Assembly (NCBI GenBank): GCA_030765045.1
Contig: CM060967.1
Location: forward strand, 124,451,412-124,515,411
DNA from: Tenodera sinensis
Taxonomy: Eukaryota > Arthropoda > Insecta > Mantodea > Mantidae
DNA: 64,000 nucleotides
Direction of reading: 5' to 3'
The notes beneath the pieces were generated by a model, which ran no database searches, was not told the origin of the DNA, and was given only the letters and a program-made list of their open reading frames with translations. The position numbers and the translations under genes are program-made. Below, piece by piece: positions 12,440 to 25,800 of this stretch (positions are counted from its first letter, which is position 1; the number at the start of each line of letters is the position of its first letter).

Positions 12440-12732
12440 TTCATCCCGAGACTAGGCCCCGCCGAGCAGCCACCATAGTGCGGGTCTGATATCGTACAGG
12501 CATCCCCATCCACGAGAGGACAGCGACTGCCCAACGCCACTTAGCGCCGAGAACAGCAGCTACAATGCGCAAGCATCCGCGCCAAAAGTCTAACGCCACC
12601 ATACACCACGTGGCTGAAGACACACCTATAAGATGATAAAGGGAAATGATGGAAAGCAAATCGTGGTATGCGAATCGAACTCAGGATCTTCCATGCCATT
12701 CGCACACGTTGCCGCGCCGCCATCTCGCTTGG
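12440..12732 (-). mobile_element. SINE-C, inverted
   Basis: Read on the minus strand, the head has CGAGATGGCGGCGCGGCAAC (A-box region) and GAGTTCGATTCGC (B box). ACCACGATTTGCTTTCCATC and a GC-rich 3' body follow. It faces another copy of the same family at 12877. Confidence 0.6.
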
Positions 12733-12876
12733 TATTGAATGATAAGATGTATAATGTCATAAAGAAATAATAGGGAGGTAGGTAAATAATTGTAATAAAT
12801 AATTTACATATGTTGAAATCAGTGCATAATGTAAGTGGTATCGGCTGAAATTTTCGTGTGAACAAGGGGTCTTTAA

Positions 12877-13370
12877 CCGAGTGAGATGGCTCAGGAGGTA
12901 ACGTCTGCCACCCGTATTCGGGAAGTCGTGGGTTTGATCCCCGTCAATCGATCACTCTGACTTGGATTTTTCCGTAGTTTCTCCTTGTGATTAGGCGAAT
13001 GCTGTGTGGCTTCTTTAATCCACGGATTCCTTTCCTTCCCTTCCGCATTTCATTGCATTGTCACCTTTCAGATTTAGTTGTCAGCGGTGGTTTGGACTTA
13101 TGCGGGCGGAAGGTGCGGCTGCTTGCGCCATGTGAAGCACCTTCCCTGACTCAACTCCAAAGAGCTAAGCACCGAGCTAAGCCTGCTGGGGTCGCTTCAA
13201 TTCGTCCCTCTGGGTGGTGGTGAGTATTTTCGGAGGTACATCGTGTGCCTATCTGTAGAATTGTTAAGATGCACGTCTCTGGTTCTGTCTCCGCTCTCTC
13301 CAGCCTGTAGGTTCCCTTCGCCTCATCTCTTCCCGCCGGAGGTAGTAGCCTACAATAGATCCAGTCCAGT
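12877..13370 (+). mobile_element. SINE-C, tRNA-headed
   Basis: The head is ACCGAGTGAGATGGCTCAGG (A box) and GTGGGTTTGATCCCC (B box). The family centre CTCTGACTTGG...TTTTTCCGTAG and GGCGAATGCTG follows, then CATTTCATTGCATTGTCACC. The 3' boundary is uncertain, and no target duplication was found. Confidence 0.6.
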
Positions 13371-13899
13371 CACAGTGAGGAATATTCGCCTCCGTGTCAA
13401 GGGTTCAAGGAGATGAAATTAACCAGTGTAGCTAGATAAGTAAGGTTACAATGAAAGACAGCTATATCGGCAATTGTATCATTAGCTCAAGGTGTACCTG
13501 AATTCAGCATGTTCAGCTGCCGCGGACGTTATTAAGTATGTATTCCATTTCTGAGAATTAGAATATGACAAGATTCTTAGGATTGAGCAGTCGCAAAGTA
13601 ACAGCATCGTTTCAGATACGATTTAGCAGCATTAAGATTTGGCAACATTATGTAGGAAAATTGTTAGCCGTGTAGGGAAGACTTGCGATAATAAATGAGC
13701 ACATATTTGTAAAATTTGCGTCTTTCCCGTCGATGTTACACCCTTATAAAAGTAGGGTGTGACCTATTATCAGCAGCTGCAGCGCTTAAAGACCGCGCTG
13801 GGACATATAGATTTAACGGTCATCCGCAAGGAACATTAAATTCAGCATTTTTGCGACTCGCGACAATGACACTGCGTGTTGTTAGTATTAGTATTATAT
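13371..13899. other. Unassigned DNA
   Basis: No gene is recognised. The stretch about 13570-13650 weakly resembles 60810-60890, suggesting an old shared repeat. Confidence 0.3.
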
Positions 13900-15521
<1,622 letters not shown>

Positions 15522-15564
15522 GCTACAGAAACGGTTATTTTTAAACCGTGAAGTATTGAATCCG

Positions 15565-15917
15565 GGGCGGCGCCGTGGTCGAGTGGTTAGCGCACTCACC
15601 TACCACCTAGGTGGCCCGGGTTCGATCACGGGGACCCGCATGTGGTATTCGTGGTGGACGAAGCGGCGTCTGGGCGGATTTTCTCCGGGTACTCCGGTTT
15701 CCCCCGCCACTCATTTCACCAATTGCTCCATTATCACCTTTCCAATCATCCATTTCGCCTGCATTTCATATCATCCTCTTCCTCGCTCTCATACTTGGTG
15801 CTTGGCTGACCACCAGCTTCCAGGTCTTCACTCTGTCTGGTCCAGAGGTTTCTGTGCTCCCCGACAGGCGTCTGACCCCAGGCACTGGCTTGTAATCGGA
15901 AGAAGAACAAGAAGAAG
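15565..15917 (+). mobile_element. SINE-A1, full length
   Basis: The A box is GCCGTGGTCGAGTGGTTAGC (tRNA-Ser/Leu-like), the B box CCGGGTTCGATCAC and the centre CTCCGGTTTCCCCCGCCACT. The 3' part is CTTGGTGCTTGGCTGACCAC ... GCACTGGCTTGTAATC with a GAAGAA tail. A near-duplication TATTGAATCC (15555-15564) / AATTGAATTC (15918-15927) flanks it. It lies 43 bp downstream of the TTA array. Confidence 0.8.
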
Positions 15918-16304
15918 AATTGAATTCGACAGAAGTTAGCAGTTATAATTCAATAATTTAGATGTTGTAGATTCAGAAACAGTCAAATTCAACTTCAAAC
16001 AGTCGGCAACTCACTTCAAATAGGTCATTATTAGCCTCCATTAAATATATTGGTCAAGTTAACTCATAATTCATCACTGGAACAACTGGCAGCAGATAAA
16101 CTGGAGAACGAGATTGAAGACAGTATCAAAGGTGATGTACTCAACATCAACATCACCATCACACTGAACAGAGATCTTCAAAACAAACTGCCTTTAAACA
16201 GCTTAACTCAAAAACGAGAGGTCTGATAAATTTTTGGATTAAAAGAGGATTGCAATTACCATTCAGCAGCTTGGAAGCAAATCAACAGAAACTGAGCCCA
16301 TCTC

Positions 16305-16535
16305 TGTGTGTGATGGTAGCGTGTCACGTCACATTCAAGAGATCCCGAGTGCGACTCTCGGATAGTGCGAGTGATCTGGATAAGTTATTTTCTTTTGGGG
16401 GGATTTCCGTTATTCCGAGAAGATAAATGTCCGGTAACTTGATATTTTAAGGAATCCAGGCTCATTTGAGCATCATTTCATCCATTTCATTCATCGTCCG
16501 ACATGAATTACCAAATTAAAGGATGTTAAACACAC
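16305..16535 (+). mobile_element. SINE-D, tRNA-like
   Basis: Shares GGTAGCGTGTC...TCACATTCAAGAGATC, CTCTCGG and GTGATCTGGATAAG with the copy at 5940. The B box is degraded (GAGTGCGACTCTCGG). It ends in GGATGTTAAACACACACA, immediately before an R copy. Confidence 0.45.
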
Positions 16536-16539
16536 ACAA

Positions 16540-17490
16540 AAAAGTGTTGCAGACACATGACTTTCTCTACTCTTGTACTAACCGTTCTTACAAACTCTTA
16601 TTCCTCTATGTTCTTCGAGTTAGTTGAGATAAACATATTTTACAGAAATTATCTTATTGTTTATTGTCTGGTACATACAAGGGGAATATGGGAATACAGT
16701 AGGCTTTGAGCGATAGTCAAGTATTTTAAAGCTTTGAGATTCCGTCCTCTTTGTACGGATAAGATATAAAGAAACTAATCACGATCATCCATTTGACGAA
16801 AGTTTAAATTTGAAATTCATTTTGTTGTTTAACGACGCTGTCAATGGCCAGGATCACATTAGCGTCGCTGATGTGCCAGAATTTCCTTCCACAGGAGTTA
16901 TTTTTTCATGACTTGGAGCTGTCGACGAATTTGTTTTCCAAAACTCACACAAATAATAATCTCGGAAATCGTTCACTCTGCAAAAAAAATTATGAAGAAA
17001 TAAATTGTGTCTTTTAGCAAGATCTACATTTTTGTATAGTAAGATTTGGTCTATCTCTTACGGTTTACCAGTTATGCAAAAGTAATCCAGAGTAAATAGG
17101 ACTAAATAGGCTACAGCCATGAAATTCAAAATATACATTTTGTTTGCCATAAAAATATCTCAAACTTATGGCATTTTAATCAAAATCTTTAGAGTCATTT
17201 TCGAAAAATTACCGTGTAAAGGGTAGTTTAAGGTGGAGGAATTGTCTTCAAAATCTTCGTGTCGCACCCTTAAATATGAAATTTAAATACCAACTTTGGT
17301 GTTTAACCGACTTTTTGGTTTGAATTATGCTGCCCCAGACTGAAAAAATACACATACGCGGACCTTTTTCAAAAACTGCTTTTTTCTATTCAGGGGGCTT
17401 CAAAGCATATATTTTCGGTGAAATCTTGACATTGAATTTTTGGGTGGAATGCAATACTTCCTCTACTTATTATACGTAGTAGAAAAAATA
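16540..17490 (-). mobile_element. R element, full length, interrupted by SINE-B
   Basis: Hairpin-end sequence is eroded at 16540 (GTGTTGCAGACACATG). The subterminal ACTTTCTCTACT is at 16561-16572, the body is intact, and the 5' terminus at 17465-17490 retains TACTTATTATACGTAGTAGA. The CA microsatellite is collapsed. A reverse SINE-B fragment is inserted at about 16822-16926. Confidence 0.75.
16822..16926 (-). mobile_element. SINE-B 3' fragment nested in R
   Basis: The reverse complement ends with GACGCTGTCGTTAAACAAC-like family sequence and includes GGCACATCAGCGACGCTAAT, but lacks the tRNA head. R sequence resumes on either side. An exact target duplication is not clear. Confidence 0.6.
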
Positions 17491-17924
17491 AAAAAAGAGA
17501 AATTCTTTGGGATTCCCGCATTACCACAAAGCTGAGGAACTCTTCTTTCGTGAGCTCCAGCTGCCTCTAGTTTTCAGCTAGCTCTTTATCCAACTTGATA
17601 ATGAATTAACATAGCTTTTAAGTGGACCCTGTTTGTGAAGGGTTGTGTAGTTGACTTACTTTACACGTACCCCTCCCTTCACCTCGATGCACTTAGTTTA
17701 CATAGATAATGCTCTTATCTGCACTGGCCATGCTCTGACTCACTTTTGCCTGACCTCAATGGCAAATGTTAAACGTGTGCGTGCACTCTGTGACTTTTCC
17801 AGATTAGCAAGCCACGATAATTGCAAATCCGGAACTTCAATACTAAATACTGTGAGGCACAGAAAAGTGTGCAGTGAAATGATGGGTTGGTTTTCCACTA
17901 AAGTGGCCTTAGACTAAGGTACAC
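17491..17924. other. Unassigned DNA
   Basis: No supported gene or repeat found. Confidence 0.35.
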
Positions 17925-18135
17925 TTTGATATTTGTTAGACTCTGGTTCCCGAGGTCGCGGTTTCGAACCCGGTGAACAGCAATGGATCTTTTTTCGGTC
18001 GTAAAAATCCTTAGCATGGGTTCGTTCGGAAGGAAAATAAACTGGTCCCTGCACTAGATTTACGGCACGCAGAAGAACCTCACATTTGTTAAAGAAGCCT
18101 CTGAACAAAAATTAAGCATTCTTTAACGCCCAGTA
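17925..18135 (+). mobile_element. SINE-E, tRNA-like
   Basis: The B-box region is GGTCGCGGTTTCGAACCC. The body TTCGGAAGGAAAATAAACTGG ... GATTTACGGCACGC ... CCTCTGA ... CGCCCAGTATAGAATGG is shared with 32796-33085. The GATTTAC-GGCA-GAAGAACC core also resembles the centre of SINE-B. Confidence 0.55.
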
Positions 18136-18207
18136 TAGAATGGCATGCATAATAGCATGTTATAATACGATAGACATTAACTTTTCACAGCAAGTCTAAT
18201 GGTGAAG

Positions 18208-18539
18208 GCGACGCCGTGGCCGAGTGGGTTCGATCCCAGGACCCTCATGTGGTATTAGTGGTGGACGAAGCAGTGCCTGAGCGGGTTTTCCCCGGGTTCT
18301 CCGGTTTCCCCCGCCATTCATTCCACCAATTGTTCCACAATCACCTTTCCATTCATCGATTTCGTCTGCATTTCATATCGTCTTCCTCACTCTCATAACT
18401 GGTGCTTGGCTGAGCACCTGCTTCCAGGTCTTCACTCTGTCCGGTCCATAGGTTCGTCTACTCCGCTACAGGATTGCAGGTCCTAGAGGGTGTAAGTCCT
18501 ACATACGGGGAGGGTAGTCAGGTAAAGAAGAAGAAAAAC
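18208..18539 (+). mobile_element. SINE-A1 with fused A and B boxes
   Basis: The copy is flanked by a 13-bp duplication TCTAATGGTGAAG (18195-18207) / TCTAGTGGTGAAG (18540-18552). The normal spacer between the Pol III boxes is missing: GCCGTGGCCGAGTGGGTTCG runs the A box directly into the B box. The rest matches SINE-A1 to its AAAGAAGAAGAA tail. Confidence 0.85.
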
Positions 18540-18552
18540 TCTAGTGGTGAAG

Positions 18553-20074
18553 AAAAACAACATTTCTATAATGGATTATGTAGTGTAGAATCACCTCTGA
18601 AGACAAAGTTATACGGATTCTACCCCGCATATTACTGTATATTCTTCCACTTCCTTCTTATGAGTGAACTGTCACAAGCCGCTTCTCGTTTAAGTGCTCT
18701 TGTGTGGCACAATTAGTGGTTTTACCCTTAAATTTCTTTCAAAAGTTTACTCGAGGTAACGGCAGCTGCATTCCCTAGCCTCTCTCTGTAATGTATCTAC
18801 CTCCTGGTATGAATTAAACTTAACTTAGAATATCACTAACATAAATTCCACACTATTACTTCTAAATGAGAAATCAGTATTTAGACAAAATTTTATCTGA
18901 ACGTGATCTATTTCTGAGATTCATCATAGCAAACTTACATACACTGAAACTCCTTACTTCTGTACATAAAAAAATTCAGAAAACTTAGAAGATAAGCAAT
19001 TTTCAGTCACCAAAACATGCAAAAGAAAGTGTGAGAATTTGACGAGTGCTCTTTTCTTTTAATAGTGGAATTATAAATCCTGCAAAATGAAATGCAATGA
19101 TTCTACAGTAATGTTTTCCTTTTTCTTCTTTTTCTTCTTCTTCTTCTTCTTCTTCTTCTTCATCATCATCTCAAAAATATGCAAAAATGCATGCATCTCT
19201 TGGAATAAAATTACTTATGCACTTAAAATCAGCACATCAATTCCACTGTTATTTTTCTGATTATTTGTTTTTGTATACCAGTGCTATTTATCTAAATGTG
19301 TTTCTGCATGTAGGACCACCTATCTTACAGCTGGTGATTATAAAATTATTATACATTTACTCACCACTTTTTCTGTGTTGACACCTGCTTAATGTGAAAG
19401 GCACCTTACCTGCGAAACAAAATCACAAGCCACATTAATGCTACGAATGTCTATCTCACTAGGTGTTTTAATTTCCTCCATTTATTTATAAGAGGTGAAA
19501 TCAGCAGTAGATATCAAGTGAACTTGAGTGGGATGTACATAATCTCTAGATTGATATAAATGTTTATCTCACTAGGTGTTTTAATTTCCTCCATAGATTT
19601 ATAAGAGGTAAAATCTGCAGTAGATATCAAGAGGAAGTGTGAACTTTAGTGGGATGTAAATAATCTCTACATTGAAACAATCTAGAGATTATTCCAACAT
19701 AATTGAAATAAACTTTCTAAGCTAGCTACGCCCAGCTCCTTCTTGCGTGACGACTTAAATGTTGTAGATAGTACGTTCAGCAACCAGCGAAAACTTAGAA
19801 TTCCTACTTTAGATTGTAAACACGCGAACTGAAAATTCACTGAGTAGGCGCAAGCACTTGACATTCCTGTTATAGGTTGTACAGCGGTGGGGAACATCTC
19901 ATATACCCATATACAGGTTGTAAGGTACTAGGCCAGATAACCTGGCTAATAGATGCAGGCGTTAGAAATATAAAATGCAAAGTTTCGTCTGGTAGGATTA
20001 ATAATTTTGTAAAACTTTTCATTTCTTCGTAACATAAGTGTCCTCACACATGGCAACGATCAATGTTGTACCCT
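18553..20074. repeat. AT-rich DNA with CTT repeat and a tandem duplication
   Basis: A CTT-rich microsatellite lies at about 19118-19165. Two similar units of about 110-120 bp follow in tandem at about 19449-19560 and 19562-19680, sharing CTCACTAGGTGTTTTAATTT and GCAGTAGATATCAAG. No gene is recognised. Confidence 0.6.
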
Positions 20075-20228
20075 ACCAGCATGTGCTTCCAGGCCAGTAT
20101 TGCCTCCGTTGTAAGCAAAACATCTGACTTGCGTCTGCCTGACCAGCGTCTGCCTCCTGGCCAGCACTGCCTCAGTTGTAAACAAAACACCCAACAGGCG
20201 TGTGCTTCGATGTAATCAAAACACCTAC
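20075..20228 (+). repeat. Short tandem repeat, about 67-bp unit
   Basis: Two diverged units begin ACCAGC at 20075 and 20142 and share GGCCAG...TTGCCTC..GTTGTAA.CAAAACA. A third partial unit continues to about 20228 (GCGTGTGCTTCGATG ... CAAAACACCT). Confidence 0.6.
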
Positions 20229-20508
20229 CCTGTGCGTTTACCGCACCGCTTAAGCGGCCCACTATTTCGGCAAATCGACACCAAACGCCTGAAAGGAGTG
20301 AATGTAACTGAAATGCATTCGTTCAAGTAATACTGAAGATTCAGTTTTCAGTTAACAAAGCAGGAACAATATGAATCAATTGAAACCAGGTATTTTAGGG
20401 TTAAAACAATGCTGACTTAAAATGATACAGGTTTTCCTAATGATGAACATTCTTCTTCTTCTTTTTTACTTCTTTTTATTATCATTATTATTACTATTAC
20501 TGTTGTTA

Positions 20509-20692
<184 letters not shown>

Positions 20693-22132
20693 GTTAAAGC
20701 TAAAACAATAGTAATTGCCTTTCATACAAAAATTAATAACTCTTCCTCTTAATGCCATAAAGTAATTGCGTTCTTTTGCTGATTACCGCTGCTACCCCAC
20801 CTGCCTCTTCCTATACCTGACCCATGAACTTGTCGTCTTCCCTAAACTTGCTCCCCACTTTCAGTAACGCCAGGCGACACTTCGCCTAACCTCCCTCTCT
20901 CGCTAGGAACGTACCCACCGTGACAAGTTTAGCACACCCGACGCGGCATTGCCATATTTCTCCTAGAAATTAAACTTCAATGACATTTTAGCATTAAATT
21001 GTGGCTAAGTTCATTCAAATTAAGATAAAAAGGCATTACAGCATTCTTCACACACTATTTGCGCGACAGTTACTGTAATAATAAACTATCCATATCCACC
21101 ATGCTTGAAGACCCGTCCTACTGATGAATAGAAAGGTAGATAAAGAACCCTTTGAGTAAGCAGCCCTCTACATTCCACGGGGAGTACTCTTTAATTTCCA
21201 AAATTGCCCACAACCTATAAAAGATTCCCAGAACCTTAAATAGCATGGGCATAAAGACAAAGTGAACAGTTTTTGTTAGTGCTTTAAATATTAAACTTTT
21301 CTTAACAAAATTTAATCTGGGATTTCTCAGCAAGTTGATACCATATACGTTAATGGAAGTTTAAAAAGCTGCCCAAAACAGTTCACTCCAAACTTTCCAT
21401 TCCTTATATGTACCTTTGTGTTCTTTATGCTAAAGGACAATTTCCTGCAGAATGATTTAGGTTTACATTTTGGAAGACAGGACCGATATAGACTGTCTCC
21501 TTCTAGGGATACGGGGTCGATTTATTACTTGAAAGCAGAGTATGAGGCCAAGATGGGTTTTAACACATAAATATTGTTATTGCTGTTCTACTTATAGACT
21601 GCCCTTCAAGAGTGTTGATTGAAAGGCTCATTCACGACGAAACCACAAGACTCGTGCTTGTAATTATGAAGAGCTGACAGCAGCTCAGAGTTGTGAAATG
21701 CATGTCACGTTTATGAAGACCTAAACGCCTCACACATTGCCAGTTTTCGCTTTTTAAAACGTCATTAGCTGCTGTCTTATTCCTTTTTATGCAGTGAATA
21801 AGTTTCAATCCAACTATTCGTTCTGCAGCTCAAGATTTTGTTTTCACGTACAATAGTGTAAAATTCAAAGTAGATTTTAAAAGACCATAAATGCATGGAG
21901 AATATGTGAGACAATCAGAAAATGAAGAAGGTGACTGAAAAAAGTAGTAAAAGAAGAGAATTAAGGAGAACATAGGGAGTTAGGTGGCCAGTAGAGCAAG
22001 CAGTAAAGGAGCAGTTCCAAAAATAACTTAAAATAAACCTGGAGGAGATATCAAGTGTACCAACAAGTTGAAGTATGTGGGTAGAATGGGTTGCAAGAAG
22101 GGTGAACAACAAAGCTTGACAGTATTTGAAAA
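20693..22132. other. Unassigned DNA
   Basis: No gene or repeat recognised. The segment 20780-20930 is pyrimidine-rich on the plus strand. Confidence 0.35.
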
Positions 22133-23633
22133 ACCTGATGCGTTTCATTTATACGACTTTCTCTACTCTTGTATTAACTATTCCTACAAACTCTTATTCC
22201 TATATCTTCTTCGTGTTAGTTGAGATAAACATTTGTACAAATTATGTTATTGCCTATTTCCTTGTAGGTGCAAGGGAAATATGAGCGTACAGTAGGCTTT
22301 GAGTGATAGTCAAAATGTTTAAGGTTTTGAAATTCCGTTCTCTTTGCACGATTAACATATAAAACAATCTGATGTGTTGCACTCACATGACTTTCTCTAC
22401 TCTTGTATTAACAATTCTTACAAACTCTTATTCCTATATCTTCATGTTAGTTGAGATAAACATTTGTTCAAATTATCTTATTGCTAATTCCCTTGTAGGT
22501 GCAAGGAGAATATGGGAATACAGTAGGTCTTGAGCGATAGTCAACTCTTTTAAAGCTTTGAGATCCCGTTCTCTTTGCACGGTTAATGTATAAAAAATAA
22601 CAACGAAATGCTTCACTCTGCAAAATAAAAAAAATAAAAAAATAAAAAAATCAGACATAAATTCTGTGTTTTAGTGAGATCTACATTTTTGTATAGCAGG
22701 ATTTTGTCTATCTCTTACGGTTTGCGAGATATTCAAAAGTCATCCAGACTAAACAGGACCACATAGGCTATAGCCAGAAAATTCAAAATATACATTTCAT
22801 TTGTCATATAAATATCTTAAATATATGACATTTTAATCAAAATCGTTAGAGCCACTTTCAAGAAAATCAAAATTTTCGAAAAATTTTCCATGTAAAGGGT
22901 AGTTTAAGGTGAAGTGTCGCATCCTTGAAAGAAATTAAACTTAGATACCAACTTTGGTTCTTAAGCGACTTTTCGTTTTTGAGTTATGCTGTCCACAGAC
23001 AGACAGACAGACAGACACCCCCCATCCCCCCCCCCCCACACACACCGGTGGACCTTTTTCTAAAAATGCTTTTTTTTTCTGATTCAGGGGGCTCAAAACA
23101 TATATTTCCGACATATAATCTCGACATCGAACTTTTGGGTGGAATACAATACTTCCTCTACTTACCAGTAGAGAAACTAAAAATAAACAACGATGTTGCA
23201 TTTGACGAAAGTTTGTTTTCTGAAACTGATACAAATAACAAGGAATATCTCCGAAATGGATCACTCTACAAAAAACTTTATTCGGACATAAATTTTGTGA
23301 TTTAGCAAGATCTACATTTTTGTATAGTAACATTTTGTCTATCTCTTACGGTTTACGAGTTATTCCAAAGTCTTTGAGAGTAGATACGACTATACAGGCT
23401 ATATCCAGAAAATTCAATATATACATTTCATTTGTCATAAAAATATCTTAAACATGTCATTTTAATCCAAATCGTTAGAGCCATTTTTAAGAAAAAAGTT
23501 TTCGAAGAATGTTCCATGTAAAGGGTAGTTTGGGGTGGAGTAACTCAATTCAAAATCTTCGTGTCGCATCCTTGAAAGACATTCAACTCAAATACGAACT
23601 TTGGTTTTTAGTTGTCCTGACCACAGTGACACA

Positions 23634-23723
<90 letters not shown>

Positions 23724-23838
23724 CCTTTTTCTAAATCTTTTTTTTATTCAAGGTGCCACAAACATATATGTCCGGTGAAATCTAGGCATCGAATTTTTGG
23801 GTGGAATAAATAGCTCCCCTGCTTACCAGTAGAGAAAA
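22133..23838 (-). mobile_element. R element split by a second R element
   Basis: 22133-22367 (the 3' module) and 23178-23838 (the body and 5' end) are the two halves of one R copy. Joined, they restore the family sequence AACATATAAAA/AATAAACAACG with nothing missing. The break lies in an A-run (T-run on the element strand). The body half carries an (ACGC)n(AC)n microsatellite at 23631-23720. Confidence 0.8.
22368..23177 (-). mobile_element. R element inserted inside another R element
   Basis: The copy starts at the hairpin end (TCTGATGTGTTGCACTCACA at 22368) and ends at the 12-bp 5' motif (AGTAGAGAAAC, to 23177). An internal deletion removes about 80 bp near 22600. At its CA site it has GACA repeats, C-runs and CACA (22996-23044). 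Its borders against the host R define the ends of the family with no visible target duplication. Confidence 0.8.
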
Positions 23839-24484
23839 GAAAAATTGATGAAGTGGGTGACAGATAATAAAAGTGTGGCAATATATAGGAAACTAAAGAA
23901 AAGGAGCGGAACTGCTACCCGTGTGACAAGGAAGAACAAGTGGTTTTAGTTTCCGGTAGTTAGGGTTAGAAGGGAGAATGGAATTAAAATTTTAGGGCTG
24001 AAGTTAACCGAGGAAAAGAAAAGCGAAGGTTAAGTGCGGAAAGGATGTGGAAGTGAATAATAAAGGTCTAAGAAGAAAGTGAATTATTGTGGTGGAGGAT
24101 TTAATCAGCAAATGTCTAGGAAATTTAGCAAGAAATAAGAGGGAAGTTAAAGAAGAATAAATGAATTGAGTGAAGAATTTTAGGGAAAAGGAGAACATTA
24201 TGAGAGTAGGTGAGAAAAGTGGCGCAAACGATATAATTACAGTAAAATGAAAAAAGTTACAAACATTACCAAATGTGATAAACAACAGTACACGTTAAAA
24301 TGTGTGCCAAGAGTAAGAGCAGTTCCCCCGGGTTAACTCGGCCGGCGGGTAAATCGCCACGTACTTATCCGTTTATTACGGATTTAGCCGTGTGGAGCAG
24401 GGTCCAGTTCAAGGGCAGCACAAGATGTAAATGCCTTAGTATTCAATAAATTCCATTCAGCTCTGAACTAATCATAACTGTTGC
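23839..24484. other. Unassigned A/G-rich DNA
   Basis: Purine-rich on the plus strand from about 23840 to 24250. No supported gene. Confidence 0.35.
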
Positions 24485-25290
24485 CGAGTGAGAAGGCTCA
24501 GTTTGCGGTGCTCGTATTCGAGGTCCCGGATTCGATTTCTGTTGACCCCACTCTGAACTTGGGTTTTTCATTGTTTTTCCTATTCGGTAGGAAATGCTGG
24601 GGTAGTTTCTCATCTACCACGATTTCCATTCTATCATTTCCCTTTCCTTCCACTTCCTTCTCAACTTTCAGTTGAGTTTCTAGGTTTTGTGGCGTATAGC
24701 GGTGCCGGGCAGATGGTGCGGATGCTTGCTCAACGATGACAGTATTCCCTATGGACATTAGAGGATCTAAGCGGATGTTCTCCAAATTCTACGGCTTCCC
24801 CGCTATTCATTCCACCAACTGCCCCATTATCACCTTTCCTTTCTTCTAGTTCACTATTGTTTGATGTCATCTCCTTCCTCAATCTCATACTAGACTTAGG
24901 GCTAATCCCTTTACCCTGGTTCTTCTGTCTGATGCAAAGTCTGGCTGGTCCTCGACACATATTTGATTCCAAGCGTTGACTTATTAGTCCTAGGGGGAGA
25001 GGGTGTAAGTGCTTCATACGAGGACTGAGTGTAACCTGTGCGATTGGCATTCGGGAGGTCACGGGTTCGATCTTTTCGACCGCGCACTCTGACTTGGGCT
25101 TTTCGTAGTTTTCCTTTGTCATTTAGATGAATGCTACGGTGCTCATTCTAATACCACGATTTCCTTCCCATCATTTCCCTTCATTGCATTTCCTTCGGTA
25201 TCTTTCTAATCTCGTGGTGTGTGGTAGTGTTGGACAGATGGTGCGGATGCATGTGCACTTTAAATGCGGCGTTTAGGCGGTGTTGTGATC
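24485..25290 (+). mobile_element. Composite of SINE-C, SINE-A1 and SINE-C pieces
   Basis: 24485-24775 has a SINE-C head (GAGAAGGCTCAG, CCCGGATTCGATTTC) and body (CTCTGAACTTGGG, TACCACGATTTCC). 24776-25027 continues as the SINE-A1 centre and 3' end (CTTCCCCGCTATTCATTCCA ... GAGGGTGTAAGTG). 25028-25290 is another SINE-C (GTCACGGGTTCGATC, CTCTGACTTGGGC, TACCACGATTTCCTTCCCAT). The switch near 24776 is either an insertion or a template-switch chimera. Confidence 0.55.
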
Positions 25291-25800
25291 CTGTCCTCGC
25301 CGGAAAAAGAGTCTGGGATGTAGTGAGGGCAAACGAGGACTTCTTGGTACTAGAAGAGATGACCAGGGTCGTTTCTACTACAATTACTATGGAGGAATAT
25401 CGACAATTCCAAGGAATAAGAGAAGTAGAAGAAATAAGAATTGAACCTGAAGAGACGATACCTCGAAGATCAAACAGAAACATTCATCCTTCAACAGTTA
25501 TTCAACATCAAGAAGTGAGATCGCTAGAAGTTGGACAAGAAATGGTACCCGAGAAGAAAATGGAGCATCTGGAGTGAACATGAGAAGAGAATACTGGACT
25601 TCAATGGGAAGACTAGATGCAGCAAGAACAAGTGAGGCTCAAGTTTGATTTCACCATAGCTTGATGTAAATGAACAATAATTATCTAGATTTAATTGTTT
25701 TGTTGTGTTTGTTTTCTTAATCTAGTAGTTATTTTATCTGCAATTGTATGTATCAAATTGAAAATAAGTTCAATAAAAATAAAATCGCTAGATACTATGT
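25290..25800 (+). other. Unrecognised open frame with 3'-UTR-like end
   Basis: A frame stays open to a TGA at 25575-25577. From about 25300 it encodes a charged sequence (VRANEDFLVLEEMTRVVSTT ... MEEYRQFQGIREVEEIRIE). It is followed by about 190 bp of AT-rich sequence ending in overlapping AATAAA-type signals near 25770-25790. This could be the end of a retroposed transcript, a terminal exon, or chance. I do not recognise the product. Confidence 0.2.

Noticed and set aside
15565..15640. A true tRNA gene
   Set aside because: The A and B boxes are present, but the segment continues into a SINE body with target duplication and does not close into a clean cloverleaf.
23631..23720. CRISPR-like array
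   Set aside because: ACGC/AC units are a contiguous microsatellite without spacers.
22133..23838. Simple tandem array of three R copies
   Set aside because: The first and third pieces join exactly into one copy, so nesting explains the arrangement better than tandem duplication.
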